DNA of 64,000 nucleotides from Corynebacterium pseudodiphtheriticum DSM 44287 (GTDB lineage: Bacteria; Actinomycetota; Actinomycetes; Mycobacteriales; Mycobacteriaceae), in NCBI RefSeq assembly GCF_000688415.1, contig NZ_JIAH01000005.1, forward strand, positions 62,001-126,000. Direction: 5' to 3'. The position numbers and the translations under genes were made by a program. Below are positions 38,881 through 48,070 of this stretch, piece after piece; the first letter of the stretch is position 1, and every line of letters starts with the position of its first letter. The notes under the pieces were generated by a model that worked only from the letters and a program-made list of their open reading frames with translations, did no database searches and was not told the origin of the DNA.

Positions 38881-40413
38881 ATGAACGATTCTTCGTCAGC
38901 GGTGAATAACCGAGCTGCCACGCCAGATGGTGCATCGTCACATGCATCGATGGGATTAGGGGAATCTCGGTTCGGTGAACCACGCGTGCCGGGATCCCGC
39001 ATGCGTGGCATCGTGGCGCTGCTAGCGGTGGTGTTGCCGCTAGCAGTTGGCGCGGTGATTGCCGCTGCAGCTTCTTTAAGCCCGAGTGACAGTTGGTCAG
39101 CGCCAGAAGAACCAACTGGTGCTCCGGCCGTGCAAAACCCAGGGGTGGACAACAGTAAGTTGCTTGACGCCCGTCGTGCTGCTGGACAAGCTTCGTCCCA
39201 AGCGGGAATTTTGTACAGTGCAATCGACGAACTGCTTTCTGGTTTGGAAGGCGTGGACGGCAATACTGAAGAATTGGTGGGTGCAGTTGGCGAAGCTGCG
39301 GATGGCGCGGATCGACTGCGCCAAGGCATGGTGGAGCTACAAGCGGGTACTGGTCAGCTGGGTCGTGGCGCTAATGAGCTGGCTGACGGCGTCGGGCAAG
39401 CAGTGGATCAAGTTGTTGGCTTTGGTGCGGTACAAGGGCAGTTACTAGAGGCTGCGGACCGGGCGATTGAAGAACTGCGCGGTGTGCAAGGGCCGGAAGC
39501 AGAACAAGCAGTGCGCGATCTGAGAAGTCTGCGTCAGCAAATCGACAACTTTAACTTCCAACGCGAAGTTGCTGATGATCTTTTGGCTATGAAAAACGGA
39601 TCAAGGGACCTGGCGAATCAACTAAATGTCCCTGGTTATGGTTTCCACGACGGCGTGTATGAGCTGACGAATGGCTCCAAGAATTTGTCTGCTGGTTTAC
39701 AGGAACTGCGAGCTCGGATTGACGAAGCTACGGCAGGTCTAGACGAATTTGATGGTGGTGCAGAACGGCTGGAAGCTATGGCGCAAAGCACCAAGCAAAA
39801 AGCTGATGCAGTGAATCGCGCTATCCCAGCGGGCCCGAGTGGGGCAGAACCTGGCGACGCAGAACCAGCCCGCGGGGTTTTGCCGCCAGTGGTGGCAATG
39901 TTGGTCGCAGCACTAGTTATGTTGGCAGGCGTAGTGATGGCAGCGATGAGCAACTTCTTTGCGACTCGTTGGGCTGTGCAGTTAAGCGGTGGTCTGTTAG
40001 CTGCCGCTAGCGGCGCTGTGCTTGTCGGCCTGTTGGGGGACGGGCTAAGCATCGCTACGATCGCGATTTCGGCCGGTGTTTCTGCATTGAGTGCCTGGGT
40101 AGCTGCCGGGTTTACTTCGGTACTGATGCAGTTGGCTGGGTTGCGTAGTGGCCTTGTGATTGCAGCTATTGCGGGCATTGGACAGGTCGCTGCGGTTGGA
40201 TGGGTCTGGCAGGCTGCTGCGGGTGCGGAAATTTCTCAAGCATGGTCGGCCCTGGCTGGTTTCTTGCCGTTACACTGGGCGACGACTGCGTTGAGCACTA
40301 CCGCGAATGACGGTGCAATTCTGGGACTTTGGGTAGCGCTCGCGGTACTAGCAGTGAGCGCATTTGTAGGCCTGGTGGTGGCGCCACTGCTTAACCGCCG
40401 CCGCGTGAATTAA
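38881..40413 (+). CDS. YhgE/Pip-like membrane protein with heptad-rich ectodomain
   Basis: The 510-residue protein has a span at about 42-65, a large extracytoplasmic region (about 66-335) and five or six C-terminal spans. The outside region has repeated (A/D)GADxLRQGM, LQAGTGQLGRGANELADGVG and LTNGSKNLSAGLQELRAR units, the x-Leu-x-x-Gly heptads of the YhgE/Pip family, which fold as long coiled coils. Function is unproven; family members include phage receptors and type VII related proteins. An ABC-2-like C-terminus fits. It is probably transcribed alone. Confidence 0.7.
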   Translation: MNDSSSAVNNRAATPDGASSHASMGLGESRFGEPRVPGSRMRGIVALLAVVLPLAVGAVIAAAASLSPSDSWSAPEEPTGAPAVQNPGVDNSKLLDARRAAGQASSQAGILYSAIDELLSGLEGVDGNTEELVGAVGEAADGADRLRQGMVELQAGTGQLGRGANELADGVGQAVDQVVGFGAVQGQLLEAADRAIEELRGVQGPEAEQAVRDLRSLRQQIDNFNFQREVADDLLAMKNGSRDLANQLNVPGYGFHDGVYELTNGSKNLSAGLQELRARIDEATAGLDEFDGGAERLEAMAQSTKQKADAVNRAIPAGPSGAEPGDAEPARGVLPPVVAMLVAALVMLAGVVMAAMSNFFATRWAVQLSGGLLAAASGAVLVGLLGDGLSIATIAISAGVSALSAWVAAGFTSVLMQLAGLRSGLVIAAIAGIGQVAAVGWVWQAAAGAEISQAWSALAGFLPLHWATTALSTTANDGAILGLWVALAVLAVSAFVGLVVAPLLNRRRVN

Positions 40414-40496
40414 TGCTTGCTAGTTGCTAGCAGCCATGGTGGCAAGGCAGTACTGCACTTGCCGCTGTTGAATTGCAGCGCTACAGCGCTAGTGAA

Positions 40497-40787
40497 TCAC
40501 AACGATATATCTTCGGGCTCACCATAAAACTCTTCTGGAATGGAGAGTGGGGTGGGCCCTTCTTTTTTGAATGCTTCCAGCCGGGGCTTCCATTCTTTCG
40601 GGAGCGAACCGAATTGCTCGAGCTCATTGGTTTTTCGGTTGATCATGATCGGTCCCTTGCCGGGCTCAGGTGATGCGGGTGCGAAAAGCCACCAGGATTC
40701 CGTTTCCGCAGCGCCGGAAAGTTTGCCACGGCGTTGATAGACCCATTTAGCAGCGTCGTAGAAGCTCAGTGCATTTGCAGATTCCAT
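40497..40787 (-). CDS. 96-residue protein, possibly Imm35/YrhB-like
   Basis: It is a small soluble protein starting MESANALSFYDAAKWVYQRR. The second half reads WWLFAPASPEPGKGPIMINR followed by NELEQFG. The pattern of a Trp strand, then P-I-x-[IV]-[ND]-[RK]-x-T, resembles the YrhB/Imm35 fold of immunity-like proteins, but this is weak and no toxin gene is adjacent. No good ribosome site precedes the ATG. Orphan status leaves its role open. Confidence 0.5.
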   Translation of the reverse strand: MESANALSFYDAAKWVYQRRGKLSGAAETESWWLFAPASPEPGKGPIMINRKTNELEQFGSLPKEWKPRLEAFKKEGPTPLSIPEEFYGEPEDISL

Positions 40788-41056
40788 GGGGTTAGCTTAG
40801 TGCTACAGCGTGATCTTCGCTACATCAGGTGGGATGTTGGTAGTGGCTTATGAAGCTGTGGAGAGCTTTAAAAATTCCGCATAATATGCATAACGGTGGA
40901 ATTATGTAGTGAAGATCATTGTCGATTGTCTTGTTTTCTGAATCGATTAAGTGTTTAGTTGTTTGCAAATCTATTTTGCTTGCACAAAATAGATTTTGTG
41001 TACCCACAGAAGTGGTGTTGCACTTGGCTTTTGAAGAGAAACTCGGAGACCACACT

Positions 41057-42337
41057 GTGGCTAGAAAGAAGTCAGTCGGCGTAACTGCATGCGCAGTATT
41101 CGCCCTGAGCCTGGGGCTGCTGACCCCAATCAATACTGCTCATGCGCAGGAAAATGTTGAGCCCACCGCAACGACTGAAACCCAACTCTGTCCAGTCGTC
41201 GATTTCGCTGTCAAATCTAGTGCTTTCTCTTGGCAGATTGGACCTGACCAACAAAAATATTTCGAAGATACTAGTCAGGTGATTGATCGTGATGAGCACG
41301 GAAAACCAGTAAGCGTGGGTTTCCGAAGCGATAATGACCAATCGCTGGTGGCTGTGGATAGTCAAAACCACATTACGCGAGCCACGATGGTTGGCCGCGG
41401 TCAATTCAAGGTGGGCGATGAAACGATTGCTAACCCTGTAGTAACGGTAAGTCCAGATAAAAAGGTATCTGTTTTAGCCGGATATAACGGTGTTACACAG
41501 ACGCTGGCAACCGGAACCTTATCTAATGAGCAAGCTCATGAGCATAAAGTCCTTGATAGCCACACGGTTTTTTTCCAGGGTGAAGTCCGGAACCTGAATT
41601 TTAGGGGTCCAATCTCCGAGAATGTAAAAGCGGCCTTGTCTGGGGCATTCACCGTTTATGGAGAAATTGCGCCAATCCGCAAAGAAAATTGCTCCGAAGA
41701 AGAAAAGAAGGGGCTGCAAGGACCTCGTGGCCCAATCGGTCCACAAGGTGATCGTGGCCCAGCTGGTCCGGCAGGCCCTCCGGGCAGTGAAGGTAAACCA
41801 GGTGTGCAGGGACCACAGGGAGAACCTGGACAGCGGGGACCGGCAGGCCCTGCAGGTCAAGACCTGAAGATCAAAAAGCAGTACGACGATGCACAAGGCA
41901 ACATCGTCGTAGAGTTCACCAATGGCCAAAAGATTGTCATCCCGAAGGGCAAGGACGGCGCTGCTGGTAAAGACGGTGAAAAGGGGCAAGATGGCAAAGA
42001 TGCCAAGCCGTTGACCATCGTCGGCCAGGAGATTAAAGACGGGAAAGTCATCGTCAAGTTCTCGGACGGCAGCACTGTCGAAATCCCGCTGCCGAAAGAT
42101 GGCAAGGATGGACAAGACGGTAAGGATGGCCGGGATGGTAAAGACGGCAAGGACGCCGAACCAGCACCAAAGAACCCACAGGAAGATCAGTCCGATGTGT
42201 CGTCGTCAAGCGCTGGCGGTATCTTCGGCTCCATCCTGAAGACGCTGGCGAGCTTGTTTACCGGGCCGACGTTACTGGGCAGCTTCTTCAGCAAAATCAT
42301 GGATCTGCTGAAAACCCTAAGCGGTATGCGGATCTAA
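41057..42337 (+). CDS. Secreted collagen-like protein
   Basis: The product of about 426 residues starts at a GTG with GGAGA seven bases upstream. It has a signal peptide ([20 protein letters not shown], cut near AHA-QE), a globular domain (about 31-215), 17 uninterrupted Gly-X-Y triplets (about 219-269), a beta module ([17 protein letters not shown]), six GKD-type triplets, a second beta module ([16 protein letters not shown]), six more GKD triplets, and an amphipathic C-terminus ([18 protein letters not shown]). No LPxTG is present. Gly-X-Y runs indicate a trimeric collagen helix; a surface or matrix role is inference. Confidence 0.8.
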   Translation: MARKKSVGVTACAVFALSLGLLTPINTAHAQENVEPTATTETQLCPVVDFAVKSSAFSWQIGPDQQKYFEDTSQVIDRDEHGKPVSVGFRSDNDQSLVAVDSQNHITRATMVGRGQFKVGDETIANPVVTVSPDKKVSVLAGYNGVTQTLATGTLSNEQAHEHKVLDSHTVFFQGEVRNLNFRGPISENVKAALSGAFTVYGEIAPIRKENCSEEEKKGLQGPRGPIGPQGDRGPAGPAGPPGSEGKPGVQGPQGEPGQRGPAGPAGQDLKIKKQYDDAQGNIVVEFTNGQKIVIPKGKDGAAGKDGEKGQDGKDAKPLTIVGQEIKDGKVIVKFSDGSTVEIPLPKDGKDGQDGKDGRDGKDGKDAEPAPKNPQEDQSDVSSSSAGGIFGSILKTLASLFTGPTLLGSFFSKIMDLLKTLSGMRI

Positions 42338-42353
42338 AACACTGATTTCGCCT

Positions 42354-42405
42354 ACTCCTAGTCAAGCCTCCTAGTGAAACCTCCCAGCGAAATCTCCTAG
42401 TGAAA
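42354..42405. repeat. Four tandem 13-bp units after the collagen-like gene
   Basis: Units of type CCTCCTAGTGAAA occupy 42354-42366, 42367-42379, 42380-42392 and 42393-42405 with one to four differences each. They start 17 bp after the stop codon. Confidence 0.7.
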
Positions 42406-42624
42406 ACACGGGGAAGTGTGCGCCCCGGTGGGTGGCAATAAAAGCTTAGAACACCAATTGTGCATGCGGTCGCATTCTGCTCTTTAAGGGTTGGGTGCGA
42501 CCTTCAGAGATGTAGGGGTATACGAGGGTTTATAGCCTAAACGACAAAAAGCGTGGGTTAAACCTGGGTTAAGCCTCAAAAGTGTGTCTGGGTTTCAGGG
42601 GTCGGGCTTAGCCTGCATACGAAG
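42406..42624. other. Non-coding stretch with CGACAAA-type repeats
   Basis: About 220 bp without a gene. It holds a copy of GCCTAAACGACAAAAA at 42535-42550 and GGGTTAAACC/GGGTTAAGCC-type pieces to 42570, related to the repeats at 10390-10454. No more was recognised. Confidence 0.4.
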
Positions 42625-42656
42625 AAAGACCGAGAAGCAAAAGCTTCTCGGTCTTT
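42625..42656. terminator. Bidirectional terminator beside tRNA-Pro
   Basis: A 14-bp perfect stem, AAAGACCGAGAAGC / GCTTCTCGGTCTTT, with a four-A loop. It lies 8 bp past the 3' end of tRNA-Pro and works for it on the minus strand. Confidence 0.9.
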
Positions 42657-42663
42657 TCTATTG

Positions 42664-42737
42664 TCGGGGCGACAGGATTTGAACCTGCGACCCTCTGCTC
42701 CCAAAGCAGATGCGCTACCAAGCTGCGCTACGCCCCG
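42664..42737 (-). tRNA. tRNA-Pro (anticodon UGG)
   Basis: The minus strand folds as a 74-nt cloverleaf. Acceptor CGGGGCG pairs with CGCCCCG, the D arm has AGCTTGGTAGC, the anticodon stem TCTGC/GCAGA holds the loop TTTGGGA with anticodon TGG, and the T arm GCAGG TTCAAAT CCTGT is canonical. The discriminator is A and CCA is not encoded. Confidence 0.97.
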
Positions 42738-42859
42738 CCATCGCGATGAAGTATTAATTTCTGCGACTTGGATATCTTATTATATCGAGCTTGCAGAACA
42801 CAAATCGAGGGTCCTGTAGGGGAGAATTCCCAGCGTATGGCGGGAAACGTCGCCAAGTA

Positions 42860-43789
42860 TTAAGTTGTTTTTTCGATAATTCGTAGCAGTGTTGCCGACG
42901 GGCGGCAGAACAAACGAACTGGGGCATACTTTGAGGTCCCTAAGCCATTGGAGACGTGCATTGCCATGCCGTCGAAGTCATGGAGTCCCTGCACCCGCTC
43001 GCGATCGATACCACAATTGGTCACCAACGCTTTGGAACCCGGCAAACACACTTGCCCGCCGTGCGTATGGCCAGACAACGAGAGCTGGTAGCCGTCGGCA
43101 GCAAAGCGCTGTAACACGCGTGGCTCAGGGGAGTGCAACAGCGCCAGAGCCAGGTCCGCATCCGGGTTTGGGGCACCAGCGATCTCGTCGTAGTCATCAA
43201 AATCATGATGCGGATCATCTACCCCGGCCACCGCCAGGCGCACGTTACCGACCCGGAATTCGTGGCGCCGCTGATTTGCATCAAACCAGCCCCGCTCAAT
43301 AAACGCGGCACGCATATCCCGCCACGGCAAATCCACATACGACGGCGTGCGTTTCTTGCCCGTCAGGTACTGGAAGGGGTTGACCGGCTGGGGCGCCCAG
43401 TAATCATTAGTGCCCCATACGAACAATCCCGGTGTGTTCAATAGTGGGTCCAGTGCGCGCAACACATCAGGAACTGCGTGCTGGTCAGAAAGATTATCTC
43501 CGGTGTTAACCACTAAATCAGGCTGCAATCGGGCTAGATCGCGTACCCACGCAATTTTTTTGTCCTGGCCGGGGATCATGTGCAGATCCGAGACATGCAG
43601 TATCCGAAACTCTGCCTGGCCGTGCGCGCTGCGCTTTTTGCCCAAGGTGCCTTTGGGTAGGAGCGCAACGGTGTGTTCTTTGAGCTCAAAGCGATTGAGT
43701 TCCGAAACCGCCCAGGCCAGTGTGCCCGCACCCGCACCGAGGGTGGTCACGGTGGTGGTCATTAGTGCAGTTTTCCACGAAATATTCAC
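42860..43789 (-). CDS. Membrane-associated metallophosphoesterase
   Basis: The 309-residue protein has an N-terminal hydrophobic segment (about 7-28) and a calcineurin-type domain: LHVSDLHM, VVNTGDNLS, WGTNDYW (usual GNHD replaced by GTND), and SLSGHTHGGQV. It resembles the YkuE family, some members of which act on UDP-diacylglucosamine or similar lipids. Substrate is unknown. It is divergent from the YqeY gene, 82 bp apart, and lies beside tRNA-Pro as in C. glutamicum. Confidence 0.88.
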   Translation of the reverse strand: MNISWKTALMTTTVTTLGAGAGTLAWAVSELNRFELKEHTVALLPKGTLGKKRSAHGQAEFRILHVSDLHMIPGQDKKIAWVRDLARLQPDLVVNTGDNLSDQHAVPDVLRALDPLLNTPGLFVWGTNDYWAPQPVNPFQYLTGKKRTPSYVDLPWRDMRAAFIERGWFDANQRRHEFRVGNVRLAVAGVDDPHHDFDDYDEIAGAPNPDADLALALLHSPEPRVLQRFAADGYQLSLSGHTHGGQVCLPGSKALVTNCGIDRERVQGLHDFDGMAMHVSNGLGTSKYAPVRLFCRPSATLLRIIEKTT

Positions 43790-43871
43790 CCCGCCTAGTC
43801 TAGACGGACTTTAGGTGGAATCTTGCCGTGATCTCGTTGCCCGGTCGGGCCAAGCGAGTATCTTTGGGACT

Positions 43872-44378
43872 ATGAGTGAGAACAACATGACAAGCGAGAA
43901 CAGCGCCCAGGCATCATTAAAAGAGCACATCCGCCAGGATCTGACTACCGCTATGAAGTCCAAGGACAAGGCGACGACGTCTGCGTTGCGTATGCTGCTG
44001 GCAGCTATCCAGGCCGAGGAGACTTCCACCGGTACCCGCACCGAGCTCACCGACGATGACGTTCTCAAGGTTATTGCTCGGGAGATCAAAAAGCGTCGCG
44101 AATCCGCAGAGATTTACCGCGACAATGGGCGCGATGAGCTTGCCGACGCCGAACAGTCTGAAGTCGAAGTCTTCGAAAAATATCAGCCACAGCAGTTGGA
44201 TGATTCCGAACTTGCCGAGTTAGTAGATGGCGTTATTACTGAAGTTTCGGCTGCTGCTGGCGAAAAATTGAGCATGAAGCACATGGGCCAAGTGATGAAG
44301 GCTGCAAACGCAAAAGCCTCCGGACGCGCAGATGGTAAGCGCATCTCGGAGGCAGTAAAAGACCGCCTGCAGGGCTAA
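43872..44378 (+). CDS. GatB/YqeY domain protein
   Basis: The 168-residue protein has the YqeY pattern: LKEHIRQDLTTAMKSKDKAT, then TSALRMLLAAIQ, VLKVIAREIKKRRESAEIY and a C-terminal helical domain ending MGQVMKAANAKASGRADGKR. The C-terminal domain is related to the tRNA-binding tail of GatB. Role is unestablished. Its stop overlaps, tail to tail, the stop of the PBP gene, so the two transcripts collide with no terminator room between them. Confidence 0.93.
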   Translation: MSENNMTSENSAQASLKEHIRQDLTTAMKSKDKATTSALRMLLAAIQAEETSTGTRTELTDDDVLKVIAREIKKRRESAEIYRDNGRDELADAEQSEVEVFEKYQPQQLDDSELAELVDGVITEVSAAAGEKLSMKHMGQVMKAANAKASGRADGKRISEAVKDRLQG

Positions 44379-46783
44379 AAGTTAAACAGATTACGCAACT
44401 CTTCGGTAGCGTTTTCAATTTCCTGTTCTAGGTTGAACTCCAGCGCCGGTGGTTGGCTGCCGCCACCGGTGTTGTTTTCTGTCTGGGCGCCTGGGTTTGA
44501 CTGGCGGCGTGTTGGCGGGGTGCTGCGGGCTGAGCCATCGGAAATTCGCAAAATTACCACGCTATTAGCTGGTCCTGCGAAATCCGCACTGACTACACGG
44601 CCGGCGGGCATTCCATTGCCAGCCACTCGCTCCGTACGCACTTCTAAACCGGCCTCGGCCAAACGATCCCGCGCTACGGATTCACGCAATCCGCGCACTT
44701 CGTTGAGTTTGGCGGCGTCGAGGCCTTCATTAAAAGCTGGATCGTAGTCTTCTGAAACACCACCATTGAGCGCCGGTGGTAGGTTGTTGGCCATGTTGTA
44801 GAACGAACGCGCCGGTTCAGTACCACCAAAGAGGTTTCCGTTGCTGCACTGGCGCACTGGGCTGGTGCATAGCGACATCGTGGTGGTGCTGTCGTTGAAG
44901 ATATACGGTGCCGCTGCGATGCCAGAGTTGAAGGCCAGGAAAGCAGCGGAATAGTTCTCGTTGGTGGTACCCGTTTTGGCTGCCATCGTGCCGGGGAAGC
45001 CCTCGGCATTACGAGCGTTGGCGGCGGTACCGGATTTACCGTCCTCGGTCATTGCCTGTGATAACGCATCGGCTGCGTTGGAGTCCATGACGTTTTCGCA
45101 CGGGGTGCGCTCTAGGTAGACTTCCTGCCCATTGCGGTCATAGACGGCGTCGATTGGATTCGGTTCACACCAGGTTCCGCCGGAGGCCAACGAAGCACCG
45201 ACATTGGACAGCTCCAATGCGTTGACCGGGGTGGAGCCCAAAACGTAGGAACCAAGATTGGCGTCTTTCTGGAACTGCGCGATGGAGCGCTCACCGTCGT
45301 GCGTGCCTTCTTCTGCGTAGCTGCGCAGTCCTAGGTTTACCGACAGATCTACCACGGCAGGTACCCCGACGCGTTCCATCAGCTGGACGAACGGTGTGTT
45401 TGGTGAATGCGCTAGTGCGTCGCGCAGAGTCATGGAATCGGCAAATTCACCGAAATTTTCCACGCAGTAGCGGTTGGCCGGGCAGTTTGGTGCGCCACCG
45501 TGACCCAAACCTTCTGCCTCGTAGCGCGATGGAACCGACATGTATTGTTCGATGCCCATGCCGTCTTCGATAGCAGCGGCAGCAGCAAAAACTTTGAAGA
45601 CAGAACCTGCGCCGTGGCCGACCAGCGAGTACGGCTGTGGGAGAATCGTTTCCCCGGCTTCTTGGTTCAGGCCGTAATTGCGTGACGACGTCATCGCTAG
45701 GATGCGACGAGAATCTTTGCTGGGTTCAATGACATTCATGACCTCAGCGACGCCGTTCGCCTGCGGGTCGGTATAGCTGGAGACCGCCCGCCGCGCTTCA
45801 TGCTGCACGCCCGGATCTAGAGTGGTGTGGATGTCATATTTTCCGGCAACCAGTTCGTCGGTAGTAATTCCGCGCTCGTCTAGATACTTCAAGGCGTAAT
45901 CACAGAAAAATCCGGCATCGCCTGCCGCGATGCAACCGTTGGCCAAAGTCTCGGGGGTTTCTAGCACCCCAAGAGGCTCATTCTTAAAGCCATCGGCTGC
46001 TTCCTGATCCAAATATCCATGATCGACCATTGCCTGCAAGACGGTATTCCGGCGATCGGTTGCACCGTCTGGGTTGGTGTACGGATTTAAATATTCCGAA
46101 GACTGCACCATTCCAGCCAGCATGGCGGCCTGGGGCACCGACAATTCAGCAGCTGAAATACCAAAGTAGGTGCGTGCAGCGGATTCAATGCCGTATGCGT
46201 GGTTGCCAAACGGTACCAGGTTCAAATAACCAGCCAGAATATCTTCTTTGCTCAGGCGGTCATCCAAATCGGCAGCGACACGGATCTCACGCAATTTACG
46301 CGCAATTGTTTGTTCAATTGCTTCTCGACGCTCTTCGTCGGTGTCGGCGTCGACAAGCAAAGCCCAGTTCTTGGCATATTGCTGGTGGATCGTTGACGCG
46401 CCTTGCTGTACGCCGCCGGCTGCAATGTTAGTGGCCAGTGCACGCAGGTAGCCCTGAAAATCGACGCCCTCGTGTTCGTAGAAACGGTTGTCTTCGATCG
46501 CGACGATGGCATCCTTCATGGCCTGTGAGATTTCCTCTGGCGGAACCTCATGGCGGCGTTGGCTGAAAAAATTTGCCAACACATTGCCCTCACTGTCATA
46601 CATGGTGGACACGCCCGGGGCGCCGCCCTCCTGAATGTCGGTGAGATCAGATTCCATAGCCTTTTCGGCACGTGCTGCACTCGCCCCAGTGATGCCGGCA
46701 ACCGGTGCGATGGCCGCGGCAAAAACCGCAGACACACCGAGCGTCGCCAGCAACATGGTGATCATCGATTTGGAATAAGACAC
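44375..46783 (-). CDS. Bifunctional penicillin-binding protein 1
   Basis: The product is about 802 residues. It has an N-terminal membrane anchor, a GT51 domain (AIVAIEDNRFYEHEGVDFQG with catalytic Glu, then GASTIHQQYAKN), a transpeptidase domain with nucleophile Ser in GAGSVFKVF, SPN and KTGTTNEN, and a C-terminal PASTA-like domain (NEVRGLRESVARDRLAEAGL). It polymerises and cross-links peptidoglycan outside the membrane. The context (YqeY before, whcA after) equals pbp1a of C. glutamicum. I start at the GTG at 46783; the frame is open to 46849. Confidence 0.95.
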   Translation of the reverse strand: MSYSKSMITMLLATLGVSAVFAAAIAPVAGITGASAARAEKAMESDLTDIQEGGAPGVSTMYDSEGNVLANFFSQRRHEVPPEEISQAMKDAIVAIEDNRFYEHEGVDFQGYLRALATNIAAGGVQQGASTIHQQYAKNWALLVDADTDEERREAIEQTIARKLREIRVAADLDDRLSKEDILAGYLNLVPFGNHAYGIESAARTYFGISAAELSVPQAAMLAGMVQSSEYLNPYTNPDGATDRRNTVLQAMVDHGYLDQEAADGFKNEPLGVLETPETLANGCIAAGDAGFFCDYALKYLDERGITTDELVAGKYDIHTTLDPGVQHEARRAVSSYTDPQANGVAEVMNVIEPSKDSRRILAMTSSRNYGLNQEAGETILPQPYSLVGHGAGSVFKVFAAAAAIEDGMGIEQYMSVPSRYEAEGLGHGGAPNCPANRYCVENFGEFADSMTLRDALAHSPNTPFVQLMERVGVPAVVDLSVNLGLRSYAEEGTHDGERSIAQFQKDANLGSYVLGSTPVNALELSNVGASLASGGTWCEPNPIDAVYDRNGQEVYLERTPCENVMDSNAADALSQAMTEDGKSGTAANARNAEGFPGTMAAKTGTTNENYSAAFLAFNSGIAAAPYIFNDSTTTMSLCTSPVRQCSNGNLFGGTEPARSFYNMANNLPPALNGGVSEDYDPAFNEGLDAAKLNEVRGLRESVARDRLAEAGLEVRTERVAGNGMPAGRVVSADFAGPANSVVILRISDGSARSTPPTRRQSNPGAQTENNTGGGSQPPALEFNLEQEIENATEELRNLFNF

Positions 46784-46936
46784 GATAGATACTTTACGCA
46801 GTAAAGGTGTGTGGCAAAAGCACTCACACCCCCTGGAAGTGTGACGCATTCGACAAGATTGGTCACGCGCCCTAAACTATCTGGAACACCTCAGCGAAAA
46901 ATCACGCCCTCGCTGTCAACAATGAGGAGTCGATTC

Positions 46937-47290
46937 ATGCCCGCCACTCCAGGCAACCACCAATACAACTCAAGCTACCGTGGCGCCTACAGCCGGAAAA
47001 CGGCGAAAATTTCCTCCGCAACTGTCGAGCGTGGTGAGTGGGTAGCCCAGGCCAAGTGCCGCAATGGTGACCCTGACGCATTATTTGTGCGCGGAGCAGA
47101 ACAACGCAAAGCTGCGCTGATTTGCCGTCACTGCCCCGTGGTCTTGGAGTGTTGCGCCGATGCGCTGGATAACGAGGTGGAATTCGGTGTCTGGGGTGGG
47201 CTAACCGAACGCCAGCGTCGGGCCATTTTGCGCAAAAACCCGCATGTAACGGATTGGGCGAGTTACCTTTCCAACGGTGGCGAGTTTTAG
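46937..47290 (+). CDS. whcA: WhiB-family Fe-S regulator WhcA
   Basis: The 117-residue protein has the four WhiB cysteines: one in AQAKCRNG and three in ICRHCPVVLEC (followed by a fifth Cys), and the GVWGG turn before a basic helix RQRRAILRK. The position next to pbp1a equals whcA of C. glutamicum, a negative regulator of oxidative-stress genes. GAGGAG precedes the ATG. Confidence 0.92.
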   Translation: MPATPGNHQYNSSYRGAYSRKTAKISSATVERGEWVAQAKCRNGDPDALFVRGAEQRKAALICRHCPVVLECCADALDNEVEFGVWGGLTERQRRAILRKNPHVTDWASYLSNGGEF

Positions 47291-47365
47291 GACCGACTGT
47301 GCACCCGTCACACTGTGCACCCGTGACCTAGTCGTCGGCGCGGAGCAGGCGGTAGAATTGGGCCC

Positions 47366-47521
47366 ATGAAGAAATGGGAATACGCAACTGCACCTGTCCT
47401 TGTCCACGCTACCCAGCAGATTTTGAACAGCTGGGGTGAAGACGGTTGGGAGCTGGTGACCATCATTCCGGGGCCAAACCCAGAAAATCTGGTCGCTTAC
47501 TTCAAGCGCGAGCTGGTTTAA
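47366..47521 (+). CDS. DUF4177 protein, 51 residues
   Basis: The small protein starts MKKWEYATAPVLVHATQQIL and has NSWGEDGWELVTI, the DUF4177 core. Function is unknown. It is below many length cut-offs, but its TAA overlaps the region of the next gene's start with one base between, so it forms the head of a two-gene operon with ridA. Confidence 0.9.
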   Translation: MKKWEYATAPVLVHATQQILNSWGEDGWELVTIIPGPNPENLVAYFKRELV

Positions 47522-47522
47522 C

Positions 47523-47993
47523 ATGGCCGGCGATGCTGTGAACATTAATGAGCGGCTGGCAGAGCTCGGTATTGAACTGCCAAACGTGGCCAAACCGTTG
47601 GCTGCTTATGTGCCCGCGAAGCGCGTCGGAAAGCAAGTCTGGACCTCCGGCCAGTTGCCGCTTGTCGACGGTCAGCTGCCGGCAACCGGGCTGGTTGGTG
47701 ACGAAGTTTCTGCTGACGAGGCTTATGGGTTGGCGCGTATCTGCGCTCTTAATGCATTGGCAGCGGTGGATGCAGAAATAGGGTTGGACAACGTCGCTAG
47801 CATTTCTAAGCTGGTCGGCTTTGTTGCCAGCGCGCCGGGGTTTTACGAGCAACCAGCCGTCGTCAATGGTGCATCCGATCTGGTGGGCGAGATTTTTGGT
47901 GATGCAGGCCAACACGTTCGATCCGCCGTCGGCGTGGCCGTCTTGCCGAAGAACGCACCGGTTGAAGTAGAGATGGTTGTTGAACTGCGCTAG
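47523..47993 (+). CDS. RidA family protein
   Basis: The 156-residue protein is a reactive-enamine/imine deaminase-like protein. Features: VGKQVWTSGQLPLVDGQLPA and CALNALAAVDAEIGLDNVAS. Arg105 of canonical RidA (in the xxGRS region) lies at VGFVASAPGF, where the sequence has no Arg, so it is of a subgroup with unproven deaminase activity. It directly follows the DUF4177 gene. Confidence 0.87.
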   Translation: MAGDAVNINERLAELGIELPNVAKPLAAYVPAKRVGKQVWTSGQLPLVDGQLPATGLVGDEVSADEAYGLARICALNALAAVDAEIGLDNVASISKLVGFVASAPGFYEQPAVVNGASDLVGEIFGDAGQHVRSAVGVAVLPKNAPVEVEMVVELR

Positions 47994-48070
47994 CTTTTCG
48001 TGACCAACAGCGCAGCCGGCAACGGTGGCGTATAGCCGGGAAAACTGGAAGTTCTAGTACGGTAGGAGAC

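Noticed and set aside
46784-46849. N-terminal extension of the PBP with MRHTSRGCECFC
   Set aside because: The added residues are non-homologous and Cys-rich; the GTG at 46783 gives a normal short cytoplasmic start before the membrane anchor.
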